Assembly (NCBI RefSeq): GCF_002994635.1
Contig: NZ_PVNL01000083.1
Span: forward strand, 1-64,000
Length of the DNA: 64,000 nucleotides
Reading direction: 5' to 3'
Source of the DNA: Enhygromyxa salina
Lineage (GTDB): Bacteria; Myxococcota_A; Polyangia; Nannocystales; Nannocystaceae
Shown: positions 42,975 through 51,139 of the stretch, piece after piece
Position numbering within the stretch: the stretch's first letter is position 1
Layout of the letters: each line of letters opens with the position of its first letter
Notes under the pieces: model-generated
Told to the model about the DNA's origin: nothing
Database searches by the model: none
What the model saw: only the letters and a program-made list of their open reading frames with translations
Position numbers and translations under genes: made by a program

Positions 42975-45092
42975 TCAGAATTTTGCGGTCAGCGACAGCC
43001 GCGCGTTGATGGCGGGGCCCGGGACGTAGTGCAGCGTCGGCAGCGAGCTGGCCGGGCGCTGATGGTCGAAGTTGCTGGCAAAGTAGTACTCCCCCTCGCG
43101 CAGGCGCAGCCCGAGCACGTTCTCGATCGCCAGATCGACGAACACCCGCTCGAGGTGCCAGCCTGCGGTCGCGTCGAGCCGGGCCAGGCCCGAGCCGCGC
43201 GCGCCGTAGGGCAGCGGCCGCGGAGCCCAGCCGACCAGCGTCAGCCCGGCGCGCGCGCCGATCCGGTGGACGAGCCAGGCCCGGGCGCTGCCGACCAACG
43301 TGGGCGCCAGCGGGATCGGGTTGCGCGACGCGACAAAGCGCCCGTCGACCCAGGTCACGCTGCCGGCCAGGCCCAACCACGACAGCGGCCGGGACTCGAC
43401 GCCGAGCTCGCCGCCGAGCCGCCGGGTCGCAGACAGCTGCAAGCTGGTCCGCGAGACATGATCGTAGATCGACTCGCGGCCGACGTAGGTCGCGAAGCCC
43501 ACGACACGGATCTGCACGCGAGGATCCGGGCGCCAGCGCAGACCCAGCTCGCCGCTGTCGGACGCGCTGACCCGCGGACCCTCGTCGACGACATCGGTCG
43601 GCACGCCGACGCGCTCGGGGTCGTAGCTCGTGAACGCGCGGGCCTCGGGCGGACGAAACCCGCGGCCGTAGGCGGCGAACAGGTCGAGCTTGCGCAGCGC
43701 GGCCCAGCGCAGGTGGGCGCGGGGGCTCGCGGCCCAGCGCAGCCCGCCACCACGGGTCGTACTCGTGGACGCGCTCGGATCGAACTCGTCGACGTCGGTG
43801 GGGGCGAGGTCGCGGGCGTCGATCACGAATGCGTCGACCCGGACCCCAGCGCCGAGCTCGAGCGTGTCGGCGAGTCGCCAGCGCAGCCCGCCAAGGGCCC
43901 ACACGTCGGCCTGGGCCGCGGTCAGCTCACGGGTGGTCTCGAACGGCCGGCGGTCGAGATCCACGCGGACCTCCGACTGCTCGAACACGTCACCGCGGAC
44001 CCCGACGCCCGTGCGCAGCTCCAGCCGCGGCGTGACCTGGGCGTGGTGGTCGACGCGGAGCCCGAACGGCACGCTGGCGTGGCGCTGAACCCGGCGGTCG
44101 CCCTCGATCGGGCGCTCGAGGAAGCCCGTGAAATTCTCGAGCAGCTCGAGCCGCCGATAGCCGGACCAGGCCCGCACCTGCAGGTGCCAGCGCGCGCGAA
44201 CCGTGAGCCAGTCGAGCGCCGCGTGGGCCCGCCGCGCGCTGCCGTGGCCGTTGTCGTGCGCGCCCCAAAACCCGATCCGGTCGGCCTCGTGGTCGCGCAG
44301 CGAGGTCGTACCCGGGAGCCCGAACTCGGCCGCGTGGGCGATGACCAGCGCCGTGAGCTCGTGGTGGTGACCCCGCCACAGCGGCTGGCGAGCCATGACC
44401 ACGGCGCGGCGACTGTCGCGGCTCTCGCCGAAGCCCTGGTCGGTCATCACGTCGGCGGCGATGAAGCGCGAGCCGTCGCCCTGCGCGGGGCTGTAGCTCA
44501 GCAGCGTGCGGGCGCGCAGGGTGCTGCCGAGCTCGAGCTTGGCCCGTAAGCCGCGCGCGTCGACTGGAACGCCGAGGTGAAACCGGGCCGTGCCAGCCAG
44601 CGCGAACGGGCCCTGATCCAGACCGAACGGGCCGGGCAGCACCTCGACGTCGCTGATCATCTCGGGGATCAGCATCCCGAGGTCGAGGTAGCCTTGGGCG
44701 TGGATGTTGGACCACTCGTTGATCGGGACCCCGTCGACCTCGATCTCGAAGTCGAGCCCGTGGACGGCGTCGAAGCCCCGCAGGAAGTACTGCTGTCCCT
44801 TGCCCTCGGCCCCGTGCTGGACCATCACCAGCCCGGGCGCGAGCCGCAGCGTGTCCTCGGCGGTGCGGATCGGGGCGGCGTCGATCTGCTCGGGGGTGAT
44901 CGTGGTCGCCGAGGCCGTGTCGGTGGGCACCTCGACGATGATCTCGCGGATCTCACCAGCCTCACCCGCCTCACTAGCCTCAGCCTCGCTCGCAGACTCG
45001 GGCTCGGGCTCCGAGTCTTCGAGCGGGTGGGCGAGCGCGGCGCGGCTGGCTCCGAGCAGGATCAGCCCGAGCGTGACCGTTCGCTTGTCCAC
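42975..45092 (-). CDS. TonB-dependent outer-membrane receptor
   Basis: 705 aa from the GTG at 45092. The signal peptide (VTLGLILLGASRAALA) is followed by an acidic/Glu-rich spacer (EDSEPEPESASEAEASEAGE). The plug domain has PEQIDAAPIRTAEDTLRLAP, FLRGFDAVHGLDFEIEVDGV, then INEWSNIHAQGYLDLGMLIP and VEVLPGPFGLDQGPFALAG. A 22-strand barrel ends in LSLTAKF. It takes up a bound substrate using TonB energy. It is the third gene of an operon with two lipoproteins (7-bp gap upstream). Their His-containing motifs suggest a metal ion or metal complex, but the substrate is not established. Confidence 0.9.
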   Translation of the reverse strand: MDKRTVTLGLILLGASRAALAHPLEDSEPEPESASEAEASEAGEAGEIREIIVEVPTDTASATTITPEQIDAAPIRTAEDTLRLAPGLVMVQHGAEGKGQQYFLRGFDAVHGLDFEIEVDGVPINEWSNIHAQGYLDLGMLIPEMISDVEVLPGPFGLDQGPFALAGTARFHLGVPVDARGLRAKLELGSTLRARTLLSYSPAQGDGSRFIAADVMTDQGFGESRDSRRAVVMARQPLWRGHHHELTALVIAHAAEFGLPGTTSLRDHEADRIGFWGAHDNGHGSARRAHAALDWLTVRARWHLQVRAWSGYRRLELLENFTGFLERPIEGDRRVQRHASVPFGLRVDHHAQVTPRLELRTGVGVRGDVFEQSEVRVDLDRRPFETTRELTAAQADVWALGGLRWRLADTLELGAGVRVDAFVIDARDLAPTDVDEFDPSASTSTTRGGGLRWAASPRAHLRWAALRKLDLFAAYGRGFRPPEARAFTSYDPERVGVPTDVVDEGPRVSASDSGELGLRWRPDPRVQIRVVGFATYVGRESIYDHVSRTSLQLSATRRLGGELGVESRPLSWLGLAGSVTWVDGRFVASRNPIPLAPTLVGSARAWLVHRIGARAGLTLVGWAPRPLPYGARGSGLARLDATAGWHLERVFVDLAIENVLGLRLREGEYYFASNFDHQRPASSLPTLHYVPGPAINARLSLTAKF

Positions 45093-45099
45093 GCGGCTG

Positions 45100-45816
45100 T
45101 TAGCTCTCGCAGTGACCTTCGCCGTCGACGTGGCCCATGGTCTGGGCCTGAGCGGACACGAACCCCCACAGATCATCGATCTCGAGGTTGCCGGGGTCGT
45201 AGGCGCCGAGGCCCGCGCTCGCTAGCTCGGCCTGGGTCACGATGCCGTCGGCGTCGGTGTCAGCCTGCGCGATCGCGTCAAACCGCAGGTCCGGCTCCTC
45301 GGACACGAGGCTGTCGTAGAACAGGTGATCCGCGTGCACGGTGATCTGCAGCTGCGCGACGGCGTCGCGTGAGACCTGCGTGAGGGTCTCGCAGTTGCTG
45401 TACTCGACGGCCGTGTCAAAGCTCCAGGCGAAGGTCTTCTCGACCCCGTCCTTGCTGGCGCGGCCCTCGATCTCGACCGCGGCGATGGTGAAGCGCGCGT
45501 CGTCGTGATCGCCGGTCGCCACCGACGCTCGCCCGATCAGCTGGCCCATGCCCTCGCTGGGCTGCGCGAGATCGAGGGGCGCGGGGTCGGGCAGGGCGAC
45601 GCCAGCTGCGGACACATCGCGCAGCTCGACCTCGAAGCGGTCGAAGCTGACCGCCCAGCCGTCGGCGAGCTCGGTCGCGGGGATGCCCTCTTCGATGAAT
45701 TCTTCACCCCACGCGCGGACCTCCAGCTCACCCTCCCCGCCTGTACATGCGGTGGTGAACGCGATCGCGGTGAGGCAGACCAAGGTAAATTTGTGAATGC
45801 GGTGTGAGATAATCAT
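45100..45816 (-). CDS. lipoprotein with EF-hand-like loop, TonB-receptor operon
   Basis: 238 aa. Signal HKFTLVCLTAIAFTTAC with lipobox. Residues 50-70 (DGWAVSFDRFEVELRDVSAA) resemble the region DLGWGVELNEARVVVADLLF of the preceding lipoprotein, so the two look like distant paralogues. The C-terminal part contains VTVHADHLFYDSL (as ITVHADHLFYDSL) and an EF-hand-like loop DTDADGIVTQAEL. Its ATG overlaps the upstream stop (ATGA) and its own stop is 7 bp before the receptor start: one transcript. Substrate capture at the cell surface for the receptor is inferred; metal binding is likely from the His/Asp motifs but unproven. Confidence 0.75.
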   Translation of the reverse strand: MIISHRIHKFTLVCLTAIAFTTACTGGEGELEVRAWGEEFIEEGIPATELADGWAVSFDRFEVELRDVSAAGVALPDPAPLDLAQPSEGMGQLIGRASVATGDHDDARFTIAAVEIEGRASKDGVEKTFAWSFDTAVEYSNCETLTQVSRDAVAQLQITVHADHLFYDSLVSEEPDLRFDAIAQADTDADGIVTQAELASAGLGAYDPGNLEIDDLWGFVSAQAQTMGHVDGEGHCES

Positions 45817-46685
45817 GGGTCTAGGTGGGTGATGGCGTCGAACACGTCGTGGGTCTGAAACTCGCGGCGAATCGCGTAGTAGGCGTCGCTCAGCGCGGCG
45901 ACCTGCTGCGGATCGCCCTCGTCGGGATCGACCAGCAGCAACTGGCCATCAGCCTCGCCGTCGGCCGCATCGAGCGCGGCGAAGTCGATGCCATCGAACA
46001 GGCGGTCGCCCTCGAGCGAGTCGCGGAGCAGCATCCGCAGCCCGATCTCGAAGCTGCTGGCCTCGGTCACGCTGGCCTCGAACGGGGCGCCGATGATCTC
46101 GCGGTCGGGCGGGGAGTCAATGATGATCGTGAACGCGACCTCGGTCGTCGCGCCGTCGACGAGCTTGCTGGCGGTGCCTCGCAAGATCGCCGTGTGACCG
46201 ATCAGGGGGTCGTTCGCGTCGATCCCATCGAGCTCCGGCTGGCCGCGACCCAGACCGAAGTTCAGGGCCGTGTAGTCACCGGTGATCAGCGTCGCGAGGC
46301 CGAGCTCGCGGCCGTCCTCGCTGGCAAAGTCGATCACGTGGGTGCCCGGGAGCTCACCGATCACCTCGCCGCCCTGCTGGTGTCCGGGGTGCGCCCACGC
46401 GCGAGCCTCGAGCAGACTGGCGAGTCGGCTGATCAGCTGCGCGCCCGCGGGTTGGCGCTCGTCGTGGAGCTCGCCTGCCGTGGTGAACAGCAGATCGGCG
46501 ACCACCACCCGGGCCTCGTTCAGCTCCACGCCCCACCCGAGATCGCTGACCTCAGGTTCTAGGCCAGACCCGTCGACCACGACGGCGAGCTCGACGCGCG
46601 GCGCCTCGCTAGGCTGACAGGCCGCGAGCCCGAGGAGGCTCCACCCGAGCATGAGCGCGACGGCGCGCGGCGTGGGGTGACACAT
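45813..46685 (-). CDS. His-motif lipoprotein, first gene of TonB-receptor operon
   Basis: 290 aa from the ATG at 46685. Signal LMLGWSLLGLAAC with lipobox. A beta-rich domain follows with DLGWGVELNEARVVVADLLF and the motif AWAHPGHQQGGEVIGELPG, a possible metal site. Later segments are LATLITGDYTALNFGLGRGQ and FEIGLRMLLRDSLEGDRLF. This resembles MbnP-like copper/metal-handling lipoproteins in overall layout, but I cannot confirm membership. It is translationally coupled (ATGA overlap) to the second lipoprotein, which shares part of the fold. The frame extends upstream, but that part has no signal. Confidence 0.75.
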   Translation of the reverse strand: MCHPTPRAVALMLGWSLLGLAACQPSEAPRVELAVVVDGSGLEPEVSDLGWGVELNEARVVVADLLFTTAGELHDERQPAGAQLISRLASLLEARAWAHPGHQQGGEVIGELPGTHVIDFASEDGRELGLATLITGDYTALNFGLGRGQPELDGIDANDPLIGHTAILRGTASKLVDGATTEVAFTIIIDSPPDREIIGAPFEASVTEASSFEIGLRMLLRDSLEGDRLFDGIDFAALDAADGEADGQLLLVDPDEGDPQQVAALSDAYYAIRREFQTHDVFDAITHLDP

Positions 46686-46732
46686 CGCGGGAGTCTCAGC
46701 GGCGCTGCCGCATACGTCAACAAGCGGCCGGA

Positions 46733-47206
46733 TTAGTCCGCGAAGGTCCCGTCGATCATCTCGCAGTCGCGCTTGGCTCGGGCCGCGTTGGCGCCCTCGT
46801 AGTAGTTCATGGCCACGCCGGTCGCCGCGAGCGTGCACGTGGCGATCACCGCTTCGCCTGGACACGGGCCGTCGCTCAGCTCGATGCCCTCGAAGCAGCG
46901 CGGCTCGATCGCGCCTTTGTGTCCGGTGTAGTCGATGCACACCCGACGTGGCTCGCCGCCTGGCTTGCTCACCAGCTCGCGTTGATCACAGCGGGGGCCG
47001 CCCTCGGGCTCGGCCGGTGGCGTTGGCTCGGCGATCTCGACGGGCGGCTCTGGTGCAGGCTCGGGCTCGACCGCGGCCGGCTCGGTGATCGGCGGCGGGC
47101 TCGGTTGCCGGGTCGCGGCCGGATCGCTCGTGGCCTCGTCGCAGGCGAAGCCCGCGAGCAACACGAGACCACACAGCAAGGGCAAGCTGGCGCGCCGGGT
47201 CGGCAT
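46733..47206 (-). CDS. Cys-containing lipoprotein of unknown function
   Basis: 157 aa from the ATG at 47206. Signal RRASLPLLCGLVLLAGFAC with lipobox, then a Pro/Glu/Ala linker (about 25-70). The C-terminal domain (CDQRELVSKPGGEPRRVCID, PRCFEGIELSDGPCPGEAVI, TCTLAATGVAMNYYEG, KRDCEMIDG) has six cysteines and a pattern seen in many short myxobacterial lipoproteins, but no family name is assigned. It is separated from the TonB operon by 47 bp on the same strand and could be transcribed with it. Confidence 0.7.
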   Translation of the reverse strand: MPTRRASLPLLCGLVLLAGFACDEATSDPAATRQPSPPPITEPAAVEPEPAPEPPVEIAEPTPPAEPEGGPRCDQRELVSKPGGEPRRVCIDYTGHKGAIEPRCFEGIELSDGPCPGEAVIATCTLAATGVAMNYYEGANAARAKRDCEMIDGTFAD

Positions 47207-47371
47207 CGGGCGACCATATCGAGCGGACGGGGCCCGGGCCATCTTCACGACGCCGGCCCGGTCGAGAGCGCCGATCAGACCGGCGTGACACACGCGTCCC
47301 CGCGCCCTCGCGCCCGCTCGCCCGCAAATTCAGGCCCCGGGCGGCTCGGTCTTGAACAAGCAATTCAACGC

Positions 47372-47400
47372 TTGCTCTGCCGAGATGACCCCGCTATATA
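47372..47400 (+). promoter_or_regulatory. bfd promoter, -35 TTGCTC N17 -10 TATATA
   Basis: TTGCTC (47372-47377) and TATATA (47395-47400) are 17 bp apart, a good housekeeping-type promoter by spacing. The transcription start would fall on or just before the palindrome that follows. Confidence 0.5.
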
Positions 47401-47405
47401 AATCT

Positions 47406-47432
47406 CGGCATTGAAAACGACTTTCAATGCCG
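47406..47432. promoter_or_regulatory. 27-bp palindrome, Fur-like operator of bfd
   Basis: Perfect 11-bp arms CGGCATTGAAA and TTTCAATGCCG around ACGAC. The inner TTGAAA-N5-TTTCAA resembles Fur boxes. It overlaps the predicted start site of the bfd promoter, so iron-loaded repressor would block it. The same core recurs before bfr. Confidence 0.6.
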
Positions 47433-47457
47433 AAGTCACCGCCCTCCGCACACCGTC

Positions 47458-47649
47458 ATGCTCGTCTGCATCTGCAAAGGCGTCTCCGACCGCCGCATCA
47501 CCGAGGAAATCCGGCGCGGCGCGTGCACCGTCCGGCAGATCCAAGAGTGCTGCCAGGCGGGCACAGATTGCAAATCGTGTGTCCGGCAGATCCGGCAGAT
47601 GCTGACGACCCACAGCCACGCGCACCAGCCTGCGACCGACTCGCCCTGA
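47458..47649 (+). CDS. bfd: bacterioferritin-associated ferredoxin
   Basis: 63 aa, the family length. The four [2Fe-2S] cysteines are arranged as in Bfd: LVCICKGVSD (C-x-C) and CQAGTDCKSC (C-x2-C). ITEEIRRGACTVRQIQEC also fits. Bfd reduces the ferric core of bacterioferritin so that iron can be released when it is scarce. The bfr gene lies 172 bp downstream, on the same strand. Upstream are a good promoter and a perfect Fur-like palindrome, matching iron-repressed expression of Bfd in other bacteria. Confidence 0.93.
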   Translation: MLVCICKGVSDRRITEEIRRGACTVRQIQECCQAGTDCKSCVRQIRQMLTTHSHAHQPATDSP

Positions 47650-47690
47650 GTCGCGCGGGTGCGCTCGGGGCCGGTGAGCACGTCCGATCT

Positions 47691-47705
47691 TGAAAGCCAG
47701 TTTCA
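47691..47705. promoter_or_regulatory. second TGAAA-N5-TTTCA site, upstream of bfr
   Basis: TGAAA-GCCAG-TTTCA (with outer TT/TT partial match) shares the core of the bfd operator. It lies 117 bp before bfr, so bfr may be under the same iron regulator. Confidence 0.45.
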
Positions 47706-47821
47706 TTTGATCGCGCGCGCCCGCTGCTGCTGAAAATGCCGTTCGAGTTCGTCGGCGTCGTTGCGAGTGCCGGCGCACGGGCCGTTGAAACGGTCGCTGC
47801 GCTTGCTACGGTGCCGCCAAG

Positions 47822-48286
47822 ATGAAGGGCAAGACAGAGATCATCGAGCTGCTCAATGAGGTGCTGACCGCGGAGCTGACCGCGATCAACCAGTACTTCA
47901 TCCACGCCAAGATGTTGCAGAACTGGGGGTTGAACAAGCTCGCTGCCCACGTGCGCGCCGAGTCGATCGACGAGATGAAGCACGCGGACGAGCTCATCGA
48001 TCGGATCTTGTACCTCGAGGGCATCCCCAACCTGCAGCGCTACAACAAGGTCAACGTGGGCGAGACCCCCAAAGAGCAGCTCGAGCTGGATCTCCAGGTC
48101 GAGTACCAGGCGGTCGAGCGCTTCAACCGGGGCATCGCGCTGTGCCGGGACCTCGGCGACAACGGCAGCCGGGAGCTGCTCGAGGGCATGCTGGTCTCCG
48201 AGGAAGGCCACGTCGACTGGCTCGAGACTCAGCTGGATCTGATCGCCCGGCTCGGCGAGACCGCCTACCTGGCCGAACAAATGTAG
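47822..48286 (+). CDS. bfr: bacterioferritin
   Basis: 154 aa, family length. It forms a 24-subunit shell that oxidises and stores iron. The ferroxidase ligands are visible in [15 protein letters not shown] (Glu18), [19 protein letters not shown] (Glu51, His54), [11 protein letters not shown] (Glu94) and [15 protein letters not shown] (Glu127, His130). The haem-binding Met is present (DEMKHAD). It pairs with bfd upstream. The two are separated by a gap with a second iron-type operator, so they may be expressed separately, as expected if storage is needed when iron is plentiful. Confidence 0.95.
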   Translation: MKGKTEIIELLNEVLTAELTAINQYFIHAKMLQNWGLNKLAAHVRAESIDEMKHADELIDRILYLEGIPNLQRYNKVNVGETPKEQLELDLQVEYQAVERFNRGIALCRDLGDNGSRELLEGMLVSEEGHVDWLETQLDLIARLGETAYLAEQM

Positions 48287-48557
48287 GAGACTCGCGCGGG
48301 TGTGCGCGGCCCCGTGGCCGGGGGCTTCGTCTCTCGTCGGCTCCGCTCTTGCCGCGGTCCCTGCACGGGAGCCGAGACCCGCCATCGGGTAGGGCTGCGA
48401 AATCGCTCGGTAGATCCGACATTCCTGCTGCCTCACCCGCGAGACACGGCCGCGACCGTGGTCGTGGTCGGCGCCTCACGCCGGGCGGCGAGCTGTTCCA
48501 CGTTCTTGGGTGCCACATGACATGCAATATCGGCCGTCCGATAGTATTTTCGCGGCC

Positions 48558-50798
48558 GTGAGCGAGCCTGCCACCCAAACCGAGCTGCTAGACGAGCTCG
48601 TCGGGACGACGCTCGCCGAGCGCTACCGCATCGACGAGCTGCTCGGCATCGGTGGGATGGGGGCCGTGTTTCGGGCGCGCCACCTGCTGCTCAAGCGCGA
48701 CGTCGCCGTGAAGGTGTTGCACCCACGGCTCAGCGCCAACGAGGACATCTCCAAGCGGTTCGATCGCGAGGCTCAGAGCGCGGCCCGGCTCGACCACCCG
48801 AACGTCATCCCGGTCACCGAGTTCGGCTCGACCCCCGATGGCATGAAGTACATGGTCATGCAGCTGCTGTCGGGCCGCGAGCTCGGCGAGCTGCTCGAGC
48901 AGGCCCTCGATCCGCTGCGGGCGATCGACCTCGAGATCCAGATCTTGCGTGGTCTCGAACACGCTCACAACAACGGCGTGATCCACCGCGATCTCAAGCC
49001 GGAGAACGTGTTTGTCACCAAGGACCACGACAACGCGGAGATCCTCAAGCTCGTCGACTTTGGGATCGCCAAGATCGTCGACGAAGAGGACGAAGACGAG
49101 ACCGCGCAGCCGCTCACCCGAATGGGGCTGGTGTTCGGTACCCCGCACTACATGAGCCCCGAGCAGGCGACCGGCTCGGTCATCGATCAGCGCACGGACA
49201 TCTACTCGGCCGGGGTCCTGCTCTACCAGATGTTGGCTGGGGTCCTGCCGTTCGAGCATGACGACCCGGTCTCGCTGATCCGCATGCAGGTCAGCCTGGA
49301 TCCGCCGCCGCTGCCCGACACGATCCCGCCGCCGCTGCAGCGCGTCGTCAAGATGATGATGGCCAAGGGCCGTGACGAGCGCTATCCAGACGCCCGCTCG
49401 GCTCGCAAGGCGCTGCAGTCCGTGCAGGCCCGGCTGTGGGAGGACGCGGGGATCCCGATCAAGTCCAACCCGCACGACACCGGGGTCGTCGATCCGCGCG
49501 ACATCTACCCGCCAGGCCACGAGGCGCTCGTCAACAACCCGGCTTTCCGATCCGGCTCGGGCTCGATGTCGGCCGCGACCGGATCTGGCTTGGGTCTGGG
49601 CTCCGGCCTGGGCTCCGGCTCCGGCTCGATGTCGCAAACGCCGATCCCCTACGACCCGGCAGAGATCAGCGGTCCCCTCGCTGCAGAGCTTGGCGCAGAG
49701 TACGGCTCCGACTCGGGCATGACCGTGCCACCGGTCGTGCCCAGGACGACGCACATGTCGCTGGCCGACGCGCTCACGCAGTCGCACCCCACGCTCTCGC
49801 AGTCCTCCGACTCTCCGATCAGGGCCTGGATCGCCGCGATCCCGCGCACCTGGTGGTACGTCGGCGGCGGGATCCTGAGCGTGCTGCTGCTGATCTCGCT
49901 GTGGCCCAACGGCGGCGAGGGCGACGAGGGCGAGGATCCGCAAGACGGCGTCGAAGCCCCGAGCGACGATGACCCCGCGACCGTCGCCAACAGCGACGAC
50001 GGTGGCGACGCCGCGGACACCGGCTCGGGCACCCCGATCAAGCCGCGCGCCGACGAGAAGACCCTGGTTGCGATCGACGTGGCGCTGACCAGCAAGAACG
50101 AAGATCAGGCCTTGGACCTGATCCGGCCCGCGCGCGACAAATTCCCCAACGATCCGCAGCTGCTGTGGCGCGAAGGTCGGGCGCTGGCGATCAAGCGCGC
50201 CAAGAGCAGCCGCGTGACCGCGCTCGAGCGCTACAGCCAGGCCCTGGATCAGGACCGCACGCTGATCGACAACCCAGACTTCTACGGCGAGCTGTACGTG
50301 CTGCTGCGCAACAAGACGTTGCAAGAGCAGGCCATCAACCTCGCGCTGCAAAAGCTCGGGCCCGCCGGTCATAAATTTTTGCTCGAGCTGGTCAACGTCG
50401 CGGATCCCAACGAGATGCTGGGGTGGGTCGATCGCCACCGCGTGCTCGACGTGCTGCGCGGCGACATGGACTCGCTCAAGCTCGTCGACTCCAAGCTCAA
50501 CCTCGCGCGGGATCTGTATCAAGCCCCGCAGGCGCCCAAGCCCTGCGCCGAGTTTGCGAAGGTGCTCGATACGATCATCGAGTCCAAGGACCCGTACTTT
50601 GTCGAGCACGTGTTCGCCGTGAGTCCCCCGGCGGCGGGCGACGACGTCGATGACGCCGCCGTGTGTGCCAAGCTCGAGGACAAGCTCGTCGTCGTCCGCG
50701 ACCTGATGGCCACCGCGCACCCCGAAGAGGCCGCCAAGTACGGCCCGAACAAGCCGAAGAAGAGCAATAACAACAGCAAGAAGAAAAAGAAGCGCTGA
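48558..50798 (+). CDS. PASTA-less Ser/Thr protein kinase, membrane anchored
   Basis: 746 aa from the GTG at 48558 (ATGs at 48510 and 48522 are alternatives). The kinase domain (residues 23-290) is complete: GIGGMGAVF, Lys in AVKVL, HRDLKPEN, DFGIAK, GTPHYMSPEQ. A Gly/Ser-rich linker (SGLGLGSGLGSGSGSM) precedes a single TM (about 436-452, WYVGGGILSVLLLISLW). The periplasmic part is acidic, then helical with TPR-like spacing (LALTSKNEDQALDLIRPARD as VALTSKNEDQALDLIRP), and ends in KKKKKR. It probably phosphorylates cytoplasmic targets, such as the FHA proteins at the left of the window, in response to an envelope signal. Confidence 0.9.
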   Translation: MSEPATQTELLDELVGTTLAERYRIDELLGIGGMGAVFRARHLLLKRDVAVKVLHPRLSANEDISKRFDREAQSAARLDHPNVIPVTEFGSTPDGMKYMVMQLLSGRELGELLEQALDPLRAIDLEIQILRGLEHAHNNGVIHRDLKPENVFVTKDHDNAEILKLVDFGIAKIVDEEDEDETAQPLTRMGLVFGTPHYMSPEQATGSVIDQRTDIYSAGVLLYQMLAGVLPFEHDDPVSLIRMQVSLDPPPLPDTIPPPLQRVVKMMMAKGRDERYPDARSARKALQSVQARLWEDAGIPIKSNPHDTGVVDPRDIYPPGHEALVNNPAFRSGSGSMSAATGSGLGLGSGLGSGSGSMSQTPIPYDPAEISGPLAAELGAEYGSDSGMTVPPVVPRTTHMSLADALTQSHPTLSQSSDSPIRAWIAAIPRTWWYVGGGILSVLLLISLWPNGGEGDEGEDPQDGVEAPSDDDPATVANSDDGGDAADTGSGTPIKPRADEKTLVAIDVALTSKNEDQALDLIRPARDKFPNDPQLLWREGRALAIKRAKSSRVTALERYSQALDQDRTLIDNPDFYGELYVLLRNKTLQEQAINLALQKLGPAGHKFLLELVNVADPNEMLGWVDRHRVLDVLRGDMDSLKLVDSKLNLARDLYQAPQAPKPCAEFAKVLDTIIESKDPYFVEHVFAVSPPAAGDDVDDAAVCAKLEDKLVVVRDLMATAHPEEAAKYGPNKPKKSNNNSKKKKKR

Positions 50799-51139
50799 AC
50801 GGGGACGGGGACCGCTCTACTGGCACGCCGGTTCAACGCTCACGCTCGGCGATACCAAGGTCGAGCGCGAGCCAGAGCACGAGCACTCGGGCCCCGGGGG
50901 TCGACGGCGCGCTCGTGTGGACTGGGACTGACGACGACTCGTGGGCTTCCTCCAACTACAGGCGTGCCTCTGTCGCGAGCTCGACATTGAGTCGGCAGCG
51001 TGGCGCTACCGCCCCGAGCATGATCTGGGGCTCACTTCGAGATTCAGGTGCGCTTCGAGCCCGTCCCGACCGAGTGATTGAAGCCGCGAGCGACCTCGCC
51101 TGTAGACACCGACTGACTCGCGTTCTTATCGTTGGCCCG
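50799..51139. other. non-coding gap, nothing recognised
   Basis: 341 bp between the kinase and the acyltransferase fusion. Open frames run through it but have no domain features. No hairpin or promoter stands out. Confidence 0.5.
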
